From Xylanibacter ruminicola (GTDB lineage Bacteria > Bacteroidota > Bacteroidia > Bacteroidales > Bacteroidaceae), in assembly GCA_015060625.1 (NCBI GenBank), contig SUYC01000002.1:62001-126000 (forward strand): a stretch of DNA of 64,000 bases, written 5' to 3'. A model generated the notes under the pieces. It did no database searches, was not told where the DNA came from, and saw only the letters and a list, made by a program, of their open reading frames with translations. A program made the position numbers and the translations under genes. Shown here piece by piece: positions 1 to 9,149 of the stretch (position 1 is its first letter; the number at the start of each line of letters is the position of its first letter).

Positions 1-559
1 AATTTCTTTCTCTGTCAAACTCTTTAATGGCAAACCTTTTGGGGGTAAATATCTGATTTCCGCACATATCCCTTGTTATCACGTAAAATCTACCGTCGTT
101 GGACATAGGCAAGTCTATTGTTTTACCTTTATCATCAATAATTCTTGCCCCAACATCATTCCCCCTTATATCGGGTCTGCTAATATATAGGGTATCCAAC
201 AAATAGAGTGTAGAATCTACTTGCCATAATTCCATTGTTTTCCTTCTCTTCAAATCTCTTGTTGACAAGTGTTTCGTACTTGTCAGATACTCATACAGCG
301 AAGATGCCTTTTTCTTCTTCAAGGCTTTTGCTGCCAGAACTATGATACGATTCGTATTCAGATTGATGACTTTCATTGCCTGTCGGTCATCTGTCCACAC
401 AATTTTATCCTTATCAGTGAAGCCGGAACCAACAGCTACATTCTTTGTCTCGATCTTGATGCCTGTAGAATTAACATATAGAACCTTATATTTGTCTGCG
501 AAGACATGACAAGCCGTCATTAAGACTGCCATTATAATTACTAGCCTTTTCTTTTCCAT
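1..559 (-). CDS. Exported protein of unknown function (partial, C-terminus beyond window)
   Basis: About 186 residues are readable from an ATG at 559 with no stop before the window edge. The N-terminus (MEKKRLVIIMAVLMTACHVFA) is a signal peptide; the Cys in LMTAC could be a lipidation site, but the lipobox is poor. The rest is beta-rich (e.g. YVNSTGIKIE, VGSGFTDKDKIVW) with a lysine-rich stretch in the middle, and I recognise no family. The start lies inside the 3' end of the CHASE2-like gene, a 19-nt overlap, so translation is probably coupled and this is the last visible gene of the protease/CHASE2 operon. No function is assigned. Confidence 0.72.
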   Translation of the reverse strand, partial: MEKKRLVIIMAVLMTACHVFADKYKVLYVNSTGIKIETKNVAVGSGFTDKDKIVWTDDRQAMKVINLNTNRIIVLAAKALKKKKASSLYEYLTSTKHLSTRDLKRRKTMELWQVDSTLYLLDTLYISRPDIRGNDVGARIIDDKGKTIDLPMSNDGRFYVITRDMCGNQIFTPKRFAIKEFDRERN

Positions 560-1767
560 ATTGTTGATAGTTTCTTGAAGTTATCTGTATATTTGACTGC
601 TAATGAAAGAAAGTAAAACATTGTCGAAGTAATGAAAATTTCATAAACCTCTCCCAAGAACACATAGGTTAGAATACATAATATCGTGAGAAAAAGAGAA
701 TAACCTACCCATGAGCATAAGGCAGATAATGTCATCATACGCGTTCTCCAACGATAATTGTGCTTTTGGGTCATATCATCTGCCAATCCACGCAAATCCT
801 GTCGGGCCAATGTAAGATATGCCAGAAGAAAGAAAGCAAAGAACATAATAACGACAAGCGTTACTGACACCACATGATGATCATGCAACAACGAGAAACA
901 GGCATTCAGGTTGATGAGCGTCCCACTTACCGAGCCTATATAAGTGCTATGGTTGTCATCTCCTTGTAAAGCTCCAATGACAATATATTTGTCTTTTGTT
1001 AATTCCGGTATTTCATACAGTAGCCCATTCTCCTCTTCGTTACCCAAAATATCTGCGCCAAGATAATGCCACACCTTCTCCCCATCTTCATTATATGCAC
1101 TCTTTGCATTGATATCGAATGTCAGCACGATACTTTTACGGACCAATCGCCATCCGTCAGTATAAATGAACCAATGCTTACGGATTGTCCTGCCTGTCAT
1201 ATGCTCATACATCCTTAACGGAAGACTCACACCATCATCTGACATATAGGGATATTTTACAAAACCACCTTCCTTGTAGGTCGTGGTATAATCAGCAAGA
1301 CCAGCCTTCCCAATTAATGATGAGTCTGCCAATGCTTCATCAGAATGGCAAGGCACTACAATTCTATCCATTGAACAAATGGTTGCATATAATGCGCTAT
1401 CTTGAGAAGTCTCACCCTTCTGCCCGAAGAACACGTCAAGCAGGATATACTTGTAGTCATCTCTCCTCTTTAATTCCTGTAACAACTCTAATAGTTTCTT
1501 CCTGTCTGTGATTTGTATGACACCGATTGGCATTTCATATTCGTCCGTTACCTTAATGGGTGTTTTGTCAAATGACACATCAATCAGAAGAATGCTATCA
1601 TTCACTGTGCATTCTCTTGGAAACAGATAGTTCCTAACTAACTCAAACCTATAAAGCAAGGCTTTCTCCCCACTAATAGGAAAATCGAGATTAGTCAAGC
1701 AATAGGATAACAATAGAAATCCTATTGAAATGACAGCGGACCATATAACCCTTTTCTGCTTACGCAT
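541..1767 (-). CDS. CHASE2-like membrane sensor protein without output domain
   Basis: 408 residues. One membrane segment lies near residues 8-26, followed by an extracytoplasmic region of about 270 residues. This carries CHASE2-like features: ILLIDVSFD near the start, YILLDVFF in the middle, and an IVIGALQGDDNHST...GTLINLNA block before the membrane. Three more segments follow at about 299-320, 345-372 and 374-391. CHASE2 normally feeds a kinase, cyclase or other cytoplasmic domain, but here only a short basic tail follows. The protein may therefore signal to a partner, plausibly the proteases encoded just upstream (8-nt gap). The family assignment rests on topology and motif pattern, not on a database search. 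Confidence 0.75.
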   Translation of the reverse strand: MRKQKRVIWSAVISIGFLLLSYCLTNLDFPISGEKALLYRFELVRNYLFPRECTVNDSILLIDVSFDKTPIKVTDEYEMPIGVIQITDRKKLLELLQELKRRDDYKYILLDVFFGQKGETSQDSALYATICSMDRIVVPCHSDEALADSSLIGKAGLADYTTTYKEGGFVKYPYMSDDGVSLPLRMYEHMTGRTIRKHWFIYTDGWRLVRKSIVLTFDINAKSAYNEDGEKVWHYLGADILGNEEENGLLYEIPELTKDKYIVIGALQGDDNHSTYIGSVSGTLINLNACFSLLHDHHVVSVTLVVIMFFAFFLLAYLTLARQDLRGLADDMTQKHNYRWRTRMMTLSALCSWVGYSLFLTILCILTYVFLGEVYEIFITSTMFYFLSLAVKYTDNFKKLSTIWKRKG

Positions 1768-1775
1768 TCCGAAAT

Positions 1776-3248
1776 CTATTGCTGATAATCCACCTTGATG
1801 TCCTGATGCGAAATCTCTACCACAAGCGGAACAACAGGATTGTCTGTTTTGGCACTAAAGCCAATATCATTCATGATATAACGGACATCCTGCTTAGGTG
1901 CCAACAGTTCTCCTAATACTGTTTTCAACTTATCATAGAAAGACCCATTTGCCAGACGAATTTCCTCTACAAGATAATTGGCATCCAATTCTTCTTGCGA
2001 ATAAAGCACACAGAAATAGTCTATACCTGGTGTAGCATCCAGTTCAAACTCATGTAACTCATCAGGTATGGCGATGTTGTTTTCTGAGTAGTTCAGATAG
2101 GCACTGATATCGTCTGCGTATGGAAACAGTTTCGTTACGTTGTTCTGCATATCCGAAGCAATCACATAGACCCATGCTGGCTCGTGGTTGCTGACAGACA
2201 AACGGAACTTCTTACCAGAAGGATAATCTTCTGTGATATAGTAGGAAGGAATGTCGCCCGTATCGTCATGAATGACTAAAGGGCTCCCTCCGCCATCCCT
2301 CTCTACGATGAACATGTCACCAGACATGGAATATTTCTTCTGTATAGGCGTTGGAATGGGTGTCGGTTCAGGATCCGGTTTCGGTATAGGTACAGGCGTT
2401 GGGTTGGGACGTACCTTTTTCTTCAAATACACATCGTATGCATATCTCGCATTATTACGAAAATCCTCATATTTAATCCATACATAGCCATTGGCTCCCC
2501 ACCAAGTCCCCCAACTGTTCATAATCTCAAATGCACCACCATATTTCTCATCATCATAGCCAATCACGCACATGGCATGTCCACCACGTAGTTCATCATT
2601 AACTCCATTCCACAAGTCGGTGCTATTATCAAAAGACTCATATACATCCATTGCAAATACCACAGGGTGATCTTCTGACAACGCTTTCTTGACAACAGAA
2701 ACCTTGTCTGAAACATAACCAGAATAGGTGTTAAACAATGTTGTATAGTCATCTATTTTATAATTGGATGCTTCTGCATATAGAACATTAGGAATAAATT
2801 CTGCACATAGCACATCAAACGAGCGCAGTTTAGGTGCGCCCTTACTTTTCAGAAGTCCCAATGCCTCTGCCACAGAAGTCCCTTCTTCACAACCAGACTG
2901 ACGGTCCAACTGCTTATAGATAAATATAGGTGCAAATGCTTCATTCGTAATGGTGTCTTTATTAGTCCACCCGTTATTGACGGCCTCGCAAATAGTTCTT
3001 GCTGCGTATGTCGTTGCCCATGAAGTACATGTGCCGTGAGGCCCCTGCGATTTTGGTGTTGGACAATACTTTTTCAGAGAATATGCCTTTGGCAATACCG
3101 TATAGTCACGGGTCATCAGACGAGGACGGAGAGGCACCTTTCCGTCTATTTCCGGTTTATACACGCATCCCGTTCCTTGCCTCTGAGCAGTGGCAGAAAT
3201 ACTTATCAATGCCATCAATGCAATTATATATAATCTGCTTCTAACCAT
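1776..3248 (-). CDS. Exported papain-like (C1) cysteine protease with C-terminal DUF4384-like domain
   Basis: 490 residues with a signal peptide ending near ATAQ (residue 22). The catalytic set is complete: Gln68 and Cys74 in SQGPHGTCTSWA, His224 in GGHAMCVIGYDD, and Asn244 in IMNSWGTWWG. A Pro-rich linker (about 283-305) leads to a C-terminal beta domain containing WVYVIASDMQNNVTKLFP, which resembles DUF4384, a domain often attached to caspase-like proteases. The product should act in the periplasm or outside the cell. It starts 6 nt after the caspase-like gene ends and precedes the CHASE2-like gene by 8 nt, so all three are almost certainly one operon. The substrate is unknown. Confidence 0.87.
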   Translation of the reverse strand: MVRSRLYIIALMALISISATAQRQGTGCVYKPEIDGKVPLRPRLMTRDYTVLPKAYSLKKYCPTPKSQGPHGTCTSWATTYAARTICEAVNNGWTNKDTITNEAFAPIFIYKQLDRQSGCEEGTSVAEALGLLKSKGAPKLRSFDVLCAEFIPNVLYAEASNYKIDDYTTLFNTYSGYVSDKVSVVKKALSEDHPVVFAMDVYESFDNSTDLWNGVNDELRGGHAMCVIGYDDEKYGGAFEIMNSWGTWWGANGYVWIKYEDFRNNARYAYDVYLKKKVRPNPTPVPIPKPDPEPTPIPTPIQKKYSMSGDMFIVERDGGGSPLVIHDDTGDIPSYYITEDYPSGKKFRLSVSNHEPAWVYVIASDMQNNVTKLFPYADDISAYLNYSENNIAIPDELHEFELDATPGIDYFCVLYSQEELDANYLVEEIRLANGSFYDKLKTVLGELLAPKQDVRYIMNDIGFSAKTDNPVVPLVVEISHQDIKVDYQQ

Positions 3249-3254
3249 AAATCA

Positions 3255-5525
3255 TTATTGCTTGTTAAAATAGAAATCACCCGTAAAGGATACTGATAGC
3301 CATGGATTCTGAGACCTCTGTGTCTTATCCAATACACTTGCACCCACTTTCTGGAAGAAATGGAATACATCAAGGTTTGGCATATCCAGCGTATTGAGGA
3401 AAGCCTCTGTATAGGGACTGTTGCGACCTTTACCATCAAGTGCAGTACTGCCAGGTGCCGTAGAGAATGAGATGATAGTACCAATAGGAGCATTCATCAA
3501 CGAAAGTCCTCTTGTTCCAGCACTTCTATGCCATCTGCGAGATAATGGGTCATTACGACAGGCATCAAGAATGACTATCTTCAGTTTACACTTGGAATCT
3601 TCCATTACATCCAATACCCGTTCCATATCCACACACTTGTATTTCATATTGTCCTCAGCCAGATTGTCGATATTGGTTGGTATCAGATAATTCACGCCTT
3701 TACTTTGAATACCATGCCCTGCATAATAAAACATTGCCACATCGTACTCCTTAGCCTTTTGACCGAATGAAGTCAGTTCTCTATCCATATCCTCTAATGT
3801 CGCATCAAGTTTCAATACCACCTCAAAGCCAAGGCCTTTTAACTTCTCTGCCACATCTTTTGCGTCATTCTCTGGATTGGCAAGATTCATTTCTGAGTTA
3901 CTATAGTGCGAATTGCCAATCACAAATGCAATCCTTTTGTCATTAAACACAGGAGTTGGATTATTCCCTTGATAGGTAATCACTTTCTCAGAAGTTGAAA
4001 TGCCATCACCATTGCGGACACTCACAACGATACGGTTAAGTCCCTCACTCAAAGCGAGTGTCCTATCTACAGTCAGGTCATATCCATCAGATGCCACTGT
4101 TTTAATGCCACGAGTCAGCGCACCGTTTACTGTTACATTCACTTCCTCAACTTTACTCTTCGACTTGATGCCTAGCCTCATCTGGTATTCCTTCTTGTTT
4201 GCCGTAGCTGCAAAGTCGAGCCATTCTATGCTTGGCAATTCACCGCCTTGTGGACGATAGACAATGGTTTTCTCTTCCTGTGCCGTTCCCGCTGCATTTG
4301 TTACCGTCACCCTAATCACATTTTCACCCTCTGATAAAGTAATGTTCTTTTTAATCGTCATGGCATAAACGTCATTCTCAACCGATTTTATTCCTCTATC
4401 AGGTTTTCCGTTGATAGTAACAGTGACATTTTCTATTTTAGAATCAGATTTAACGCCAACACGCAACTCATATAATAGTTGCTGAGAATTTGATATTAAG
4501 TTCAACCATGTAAAGGTCGCTAATTCATTTATTATGGTATCCCCTTTCTTCCTAAGTCTCTCATTTGCATTATTTGCTTCTTCCTGATTATTATATTGAT
4601 GGCCCAAATCATCAAAAAACACCCACCTACTCTTTTGGCTTTTTTTATGATAAGTAATCATTTTAGCATCAATATTCCAATCCTGTACCGAAACATTCTT
4701 CCCATAATTTTTAAAAGGTATAATAATATTTCCTTTGTTGTCTAAAAGAGCATATTTGTTACTCTTTTTAGCCCAAAGAGACCATCCATTAAAATTACAC
4801 ATGTAATCATAAGTATTAAAATTAATAATGACATTACCACGTACATCTATTAAAGCTTTTTTATTGTCCTTCCCAACTAATACAAAGCCATTACATCCTT
4901 CCATTTCCTCATACTTGTGAGATAAAATTTCTTTTCCATTATAGTCTATAACCCCCCATTTCCCATTCAACTTGGCAGCCAGAATACCATTGTCCTCATC
5001 AATCCAACATAAACTATCATATATTGGAGGTATCATCATTCTCCCCATATTATTGATTACGCCGCTATGATAATAGTCATTATTAACATTGTATCTAATT
5101 ACAATTGTACACTTGAGTTTTTTGTATATTCGTGGTGCAATAGGAATGGCATAATAATCAGCTGAAAGTATTGCCCGTCTCCCATCTTCCGTTAGCAGTC
5201 CTACAGCATCAAGAGAGGTACCATTGTGCTTTTGAATTCCTCCATATTTTTGAATTTTAATGTAATTCCATTCTTTATTTAATTCAATCTTTTTGTATAC
5301 TACAGGTATTACCTCTTGTCCATTCTCATCTATACATCCATAATATTCAATATATTCTTTTTGTCCGCCTTTCCATGTATACGAAAGTTCTTTTATACCC
5401 ACAATTCTTAAGCCGGCATTGTTAGTTTCAGTACCAACATAATCATATTCACGCTGTGTTTTAATTTGTGCATCAGAAAAAGATGCATAGAATACTAACA
5501 ACAACAATAAGATAATCTTATCCAT
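3255..5525 (-). CDS. Exported caspase-family protease with WG repeats and Ig-like domains
   Basis: The start at 5525 (MDKIILLLLLVFYASFSDAQ) gives a clean signal peptide; an upstream in-frame ATG at 5540 would add five residues. The N-terminal third holds about five WG-type repeats (for example GVIDYNGKEILSHKYEEM). Two similar beta-sandwich modules follow (ENVIRVTVTNAAGT and LNRIVVSVRNGDGI), then a C-terminal p20-like caspase domain. Its His is in FYYAGHG (about residue 604) and its Cys in IVILDACRND (about 656), so the dyad is intact. Family members cleave after basic or acidic residues; specificity here is unknown. It is first in a tight operon with a papain-like protease and a CHASE2-like protein. 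Confidence 0.88.
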   Translation of the reverse strand: MDKIILLLLLVFYASFSDAQIKTQREYDYVGTETNNAGLRIVGIKELSYTWKGGQKEYIEYYGCIDENGQEVIPVVYKKIELNKEWNYIKIQKYGGIQKHNGTSLDAVGLLTEDGRRAILSADYYAIPIAPRIYKKLKCTIVIRYNVNNDYYHSGVINNMGRMMIPPIYDSLCWIDEDNGILAAKLNGKWGVIDYNGKEILSHKYEEMEGCNGFVLVGKDNKKALIDVRGNVIINFNTYDYMCNFNGWSLWAKKSNKYALLDNKGNIIIPFKNYGKNVSVQDWNIDAKMITYHKKSQKSRWVFFDDLGHQYNNQEEANNANERLRKKGDTIINELATFTWLNLISNSQQLLYELRVGVKSDSKIENVTVTINGKPDRGIKSVENDVYAMTIKKNITLSEGENVIRVTVTNAAGTAQEEKTIVYRPQGGELPSIEWLDFAATANKKEYQMRLGIKSKSKVEEVNVTVNGALTRGIKTVASDGYDLTVDRTLALSEGLNRIVVSVRNGDGISTSEKVITYQGNNPTPVFNDKRIAFVIGNSHYSNSEMNLANPENDAKDVAEKLKGLGFEVVLKLDATLEDMDRELTSFGQKAKEYDVAMFYYAGHGIQSKGVNYLIPTNIDNLAEDNMKYKCVDMERVLDVMEDSKCKLKIVILDACRNDPLSRRWHRSAGTRGLSLMNAPIGTIISFSTAPGSTALDGKGRNSPYTEAFLNTLDMPNLDVFHFFQKVGASVLDKTQRSQNPWLSVSFTGDFYFNKQ

Positions 5526-5605
5526 ATATGCTTCTGCCATTTTGAATAGAATTTTTCAATTATCACTATTAATTGACTAAAAAACTAATCAATTAGTTTA
5601 AGTTC

Positions 5606-6616
5606 TCAAACAAGAGACTCACAATACAATTTATTTACGACCCTGTCACGCATCAACTTCATATCAGTAAAGTTCCTGCTAATATTCTGCACAAGTTCAA
5701 GATAATTGTCACTTCCCTTTTCCTTGATATAATAGTATGGTAGGATAGAAATACAATTTTTATGTTCAAAAAGCGTATTAAGTAATGTACGGTCAGAAAT
5801 TCCACAAGAATGTCCCATAATGCATACCTGAAAAGGAGCCGATTCTATAAACTCTAACATTTTACGATAATTATCCGCTTCCAAGTATCTAATAGATTTC
5901 ATATTACGCAGGCACTCATTATCATTCAAGTTTTTTAGTTTTTCATAATTAACATCTAATTCATCTCCATATCCGAATATTATGCTTTTTTCATCATCCA
6001 ATTGTCCATGGATATGATTGAGTTTTACATTTGATTCTGAGTCAGTATATTGTTTTGCAGTCTTGGTATAATTGAAGTTTAGCAACATGGTATTGCTTGG
6101 CTTAACATCATCAGGACTAAAGTTATTTGAGTTGAGATTTGTCGTTGCAATTTCCCTCCTTATTATAGACCTGTGTATCTTGTCTTTGATGGAATGAATA
6201 ACTTCAACGCCTTTCTTTTCTTCAATTTGAAGGTATTCTATCAGCATAGCCTTCAAATGATTCAATTGGATATTAAGAATCATTGGATCCAGTCTTTGCG
6301 AGCTGTCATTAATGGGATAAATCTGTTGAATAAGTAATGTATAGTATTCATTCTCAATGTCAACCCATCCATAACTTCCTATCCTCTTGAGTATATTGTT
6401 TAAAAATATACATGGGTCTCTCATGGATTCTTCAATTTGCCTCGCATTCATATGTTCCACATACATGTCATAGTTTTTTATCTTTTCTTTATACAAAATG
6501 CCAGTGGAATCTTTTTTCTGGTTCAAATACCATTTTATGAAATGTTCATATTTGGTCTTGAGTCCATGAGCCAAATCAAAGCCATTACCTATAAGTACTA
6601 TTCTGTTCATTTCCAT
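5606..6616 (-). CDS. AbiH-like protein (abortive phage infection family)
   Basis: 336 residues from the ATG at 6616 (MEMNRIVLIGNGFDLAHGLK). A longer reading to 6703 would place about 30 atypical residues before the diagnostic start. The IGNGFDLAHGLKTxYxxF opening, the middle LNFNYTKT block with NHIHG nearby (FNYTxT...HIHG) and a later IMGHSCGISDRTLL block are typical of the AbiH family, first known from a lactococcal phage-exclusion system. The biochemical activity of the family is poorly defined. It lies about 80-90 nt upstream of the caspase-like gene on the same strand, so it may share a transcript, but the gap also allows an independent gene. Confidence 0.85.
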   Translation of the reverse strand: MEMNRIVLIGNGFDLAHGLKTKYEHFIKWYLNQKKDSTGILYKEKIKNYDMYVEHMNARQIEESMRDPCIFLNNILKRIGSYGWVDIENEYYTLLIQQIYPINDSSQRLDPMILNIQLNHLKAMLIEYLQIEEKKGVEVIHSIKDKIHRSIIRREIATTNLNSNNFSPDDVKPSNTMLLNFNYTKTAKQYTDSESNVKLNHIHGQLDDEKSIIFGYGDELDVNYEKLKNLNDNECLRNMKSIRYLEADNYRKMLEFIESAPFQVCIMGHSCGISDRTLLNTLFEHKNCISILPYYYIKEKGSDNYLELVQNISRNFTDMKLMRDRVVNKLYCESLV

Positions 6617-6883
6617 AATGTTTGTAATTGATAAATACATCAAAAATTCTGTTCCATATAAATATATTATGCAGTTAGAAATTTGAGAAAGAGGACAACA
6701 CATCTTTGCAGCTAACTAAAGTGGTCGTGCGTTAATTGCTCTGTAACATGTGCAGATATTACTTAGTGTAATTGCATCGTGAAGAACTTGCTCTGTAAAA
6801 AAACACCTAGCAGTTCCGAACTGGCCTTACGTTGGGAAAGGTATAGTTCACCCTGCATGACACATTGCCCTCCATTAATCTTT

Positions 6884-7360
6884 CTATTCTAACAAGTCAA
6901 CAGTGAAATTGAGTGCCTGAATTTCCATATCCAGTTCGCGATATTGCTGTGAATAATGATCAATTTCTTTATGTAGTGGTTTCACGTCGATCGTTGTCAC
7001 CGTCCTGATTTCATTTCGCGAATAACGATCATAGGTCTGAGAGGCAAATTGATACACTTCTCTTAACACACTTAGGCGTTTAGCAAGGACGTCACGTTCT
7101 GCCATCATTTGTGTCAGGGTTTTGCCTGAGGCCGTTATGGTTTGCATATTTGTCTTGTTGATACGGAATATATACTTTTCAAGCCTTTCCAAACAGCAGT
7201 CCAGTTCCTGTTTGAGTTCCTCCGGATCTTCTGCAGGTTCATTACCTTCCTGAACCTTTACATTATTTATCAGCCTATCTTTAAGCTGACTGATGCGTGC
7301 CTGTAGGTCTTTACGCTGACTAAGTCCTTCTGCTAATTTCATATCAGGTACCTCCATCAT
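6884..7360 (-). CDS. DIP1984 family (septicolysin-like) protein
   Basis: 158 residues. The MKLAEGLSQRKDLQARISQLKDRL opening, the NNVKVQEGNEPAEDPEEL block and the RINKTN motif match the DIP1984 family, small helical proteins predicted to form coiled coils. The family's usual start is MKLAE, which here is residue 7 (position 7342), so the first six residues may not be translated. The function is not established despite the historical septicolysin name. It is a single gene flanked by non-coding DNA and the RNA element downstream of 7415. Confidence 0.85.
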   Translation of the reverse strand: MMEVPDMKLAEGLSQRKDLQARISQLKDRLINNVKVQEGNEPAEDPEELKQELDCCLERLEKYIFRINKTNMQTITASGKTLTQMMAERDVLAKRLSVLREVYQFASQTYDRYSRNEIRTVTTIDVKPLHKEIDHYSQQYRELDMEIQALNFTVDLLE

Positions 7361-7414
7361 TTATTTGCCTCCTGCTCCCGAATTCTGCGTTATTATTCTT
7401 TTAAGGTGGTGGAA

Positions 7415-7808
7415 ATAAAAAAGACGTGGGAGTTTGTTCCTCCGCGCCTATCCCAGAACTCAGGCCTTCGCATTGCCTTTTCGCAAGGATAAGCAACGCA
7501 AGCCAGCCCACGCCGAGTGATTATATTAATCAGCGTAGGCGTTGACCATCAAAATACAATGATAGCAACGAAATGCTGGGATATAATACACCCACGCAGA
7601 CGCTTCGTTGCATTACCGCTGTGCGAAAATTCAAAGTTGCGAAGTTTGAGCTCACAGACAGGTAACGTTCAGAAAACGTCCTTTCCCTTCGGCTGTCCTT
7701 ACAAACGGTGTCCTCAGCCTCCAGATTTCATCGATGTTAAATTCGACCCGCCCTTGTCCTTTCTGCCCTTGCCATCTCTGACTAAGGCGGCTAGAATGGC
7801 TTAGTCTC
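7415..7808 (-). ncRNA. Structured non-coding RNA of about 390 nt (family not identified)
   Basis: A minus-strand -7 box (TAAATTTG, 7812-7819) precedes a 5' hairpin with GACTAAG/CTTAGTC arms (7780-7806). Near the 3' end GGCUU-GCGUUGC (7493-7505) pairs with GCAAUGC-GAAGGCC (7463-7476). A closing stem of GGCGTGGG (7507-7514) with CCCACGTC (7423-7430) is followed by TTTTTTATTT, a terminator-like end. The only long reading frame here is on the opposite strand and has no protein character. The length, promoter and terminator would fit a Bacteroidales RNA such as the Bacteroidales-1 motif. I could not confirm that, and saw no tmRNA or RNase P signature. Confidence 0.6.
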
Positions 7809-7950
7809 CTGCAAATTTACGAAATCTTTCTTAATGATATATAATAAGGTGGGACTTTTTGAGAATTTTTAAGCATTTAGAATCAAATAGGCGGCATTTG
7901 AGAGCCAAACGCCGCCTAATTATTGTATTACCTTCCGTCCTAAATGGTGA

Positions 7951-8847
7951 TTATTGCCATAATTGCTCCTGCTCCCAGTTCTGCGGGAAACCAAGGGCGC
8001 CCGCATGAACACTCGGGAATTTGGAGAAGAGTTGCTGCAAGTCCTGCGTTAGCGTATTCTGAGAATCGATGACGTTCAGCCAATAGCGAATGATGGCAAG
8101 TACGAAATAGACACGCTGTGTACCTGTTGCAGGCTGCGCAATAAAGGTCCCATGAGGATGACGCGGCATCAGTGGACGAACGCCAAGTGTGCGGTTCCAC
8201 AGACGCGCATGGTGAGCACAAATGTTACGTACATAGACCAGAGTATGAAGCCACGAGGCAAACACCGTATCGCTTACACCAAAAACAGCCGCCACTTCGC
8301 GCTTGGAAATACCTGGCTTCAAATACTGATAGAGTATAGACATTGTACCAAACGATGTCACTTCGAGCGTCATCCAGCTTGGTGGCAAGGGGTCACTGTA
8401 TTTCCGCTTGAAAGCCCGTACAAATTGCTCGTCACTGCGATGGTATTCATCAGCGATGCTTTGAAGCGTTTTGGCGTGTTGCGCGGTATTGTTAAATAGT
8501 GATGCATCAGCGAACCACGTGCCGCCTTTAGCCATCGACATCACATAAGCCATCTGCGTGCGCACTGCCACTTCAATCCGTCCGATATTTCGAAATACAA
8601 GCTCGCGCAAACGACTATCAAACTCATAGAGGCTAACGGCCTGTTCAAATGTGGCACCTGGCTTGAAAGTGTGGTTTACACGATCGGCTAACAACGGATA
8701 CCAATAACCGCTCATGCGATAGTAGCTCACACGATGCAGCCATGCTTCAGCAGCCGCCTCGTCTGCGAAGGTCATACCACGCTGTTTCAGGATGCCAATC
8801 TGATTGGCAAAAGTCTGGATCTGTTTGGGATAGGGAACCTTGGGCAT
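7951..8847 (-). CDS. Abi family protein (Abi_2/AbiD-F type, HEPN-like)
   Basis: 298 residues. The ordered blocks LHRVSYYRMSGYWYPLL, YEFDSRLRELVFRNIGRIEVAVRTQ, SWMTLEVTSFGTMSILYQYL and VRNICAHHARLWNR are those of the Abi_2 family. The RNICAHH stretch supplies the R-X4-H motif of HEPN ribonucleases, so an RNA-cleaving, infection-aborting role is likely by family knowledge. The protein is full length, and the motif residues are present. It has its own promoter (8919-8949) and a leader of about 70 nt containing a hairpin. A second, unrelated Abi gene lies 1.3 kb away at 5606-6616. Confidence 0.9.
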   Translation of the reverse strand: MPKVPYPKQIQTFANQIGILKQRGMTFADEAAAEAWLHRVSYYRMSGYWYPLLADRVNHTFKPGATFEQAVSLYEFDSRLRELVFRNIGRIEVAVRTQMAYVMSMAKGGTWFADASLFNNTAQHAKTLQSIADEYHRSDEQFVRAFKRKYSDPLPPSWMTLEVTSFGTMSILYQYLKPGISKREVAAVFGVSDTVFASWLHTLVYVRNICAHHARLWNRTLGVRPLMPRHPHGTFIAQPATGTQRVYFVLAIIRYWLNVIDSQNTLTQDLQQLFSKFPSVHAGALGFPQNWEQEQLWQ

Positions 8848-8866
8848 AATTCTATTAAATGAAAAG

Positions 8867-8949
8867 GCTCACCCTGAGCGCGCTGATCTGACGAGAAGCG
8901 GGGTGAGCTTGTTGAGTGCAAAGATACGAATAATTTCCGAACTACCAAA
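8867..8949 (-). promoter_or_regulatory. Promoter and hairpin leader of the Abi_2 gene
   Basis: On the minus strand TTTG, 19 nt, TATCTTTG (-7 at 8919-8926) is a near-consensus Bacteroidetes promoter. The untranslated leader of about 70 nt contains an 8-bp stem, GCTCACCC (8901-8908 complement) with GGGTGAGC (8867-8874 complement), about 20 nt before the start codon. The hairpin could hold translation down; that is inference. Confidence 0.65.
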
Positions 8950-8978
8950 GAAATCATTGAATTATTTGCATGTTTTAA

Positions 8979-9149
8979 GGAAAATCCATACTTTTGGAGC
9001 GGCAAGAGAATCATTCTATATCCAGGGCAGCACTTGCTAAGGCACTTGGAAGAAGTGGGCGTCAGGTAAGAAATGCTATTGATGTCTTGCGTGATAAAAG
9101 GATACGTAGTAATGGTGGTGACTTAGGGGAATGGGATATTATAGGATAG
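8979..9149 (+). pseudogene. C-terminal remnant of a winged-helix DNA-binding protein
   Basis: The frame is open from just after a TAA at 8976 to a stop at 9149 and reads about 56 residues. The tail ISRAALAKALGRSGRQVRNAIDVLRDKR...GGDLGEWDIIG looks like the C-terminal helix-turn-helix of AlbA/AAA_4-type transcriptional regulators. No start codon or upstream domain is present, so this is a decayed fragment. Confidence 0.55.

Noticed and set aside
269..481. Plus-strand open frame of 70 residues at the left edge
   Set aside because: It is antisense to the partial exported-protein gene, which has a signal peptide and coupled start.
7517..7804. Plus-strand open frame of 95 residues
   Set aside because: It lies antisense to the structured RNA and has no domain, signal or plausible start context.
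7415..7808. tmRNA or RNase P RNA
   Set aside because: No GGGGC-type ends or tag sequence for tmRNA and no GGAAAGTCC-type core for RNase P were seen.
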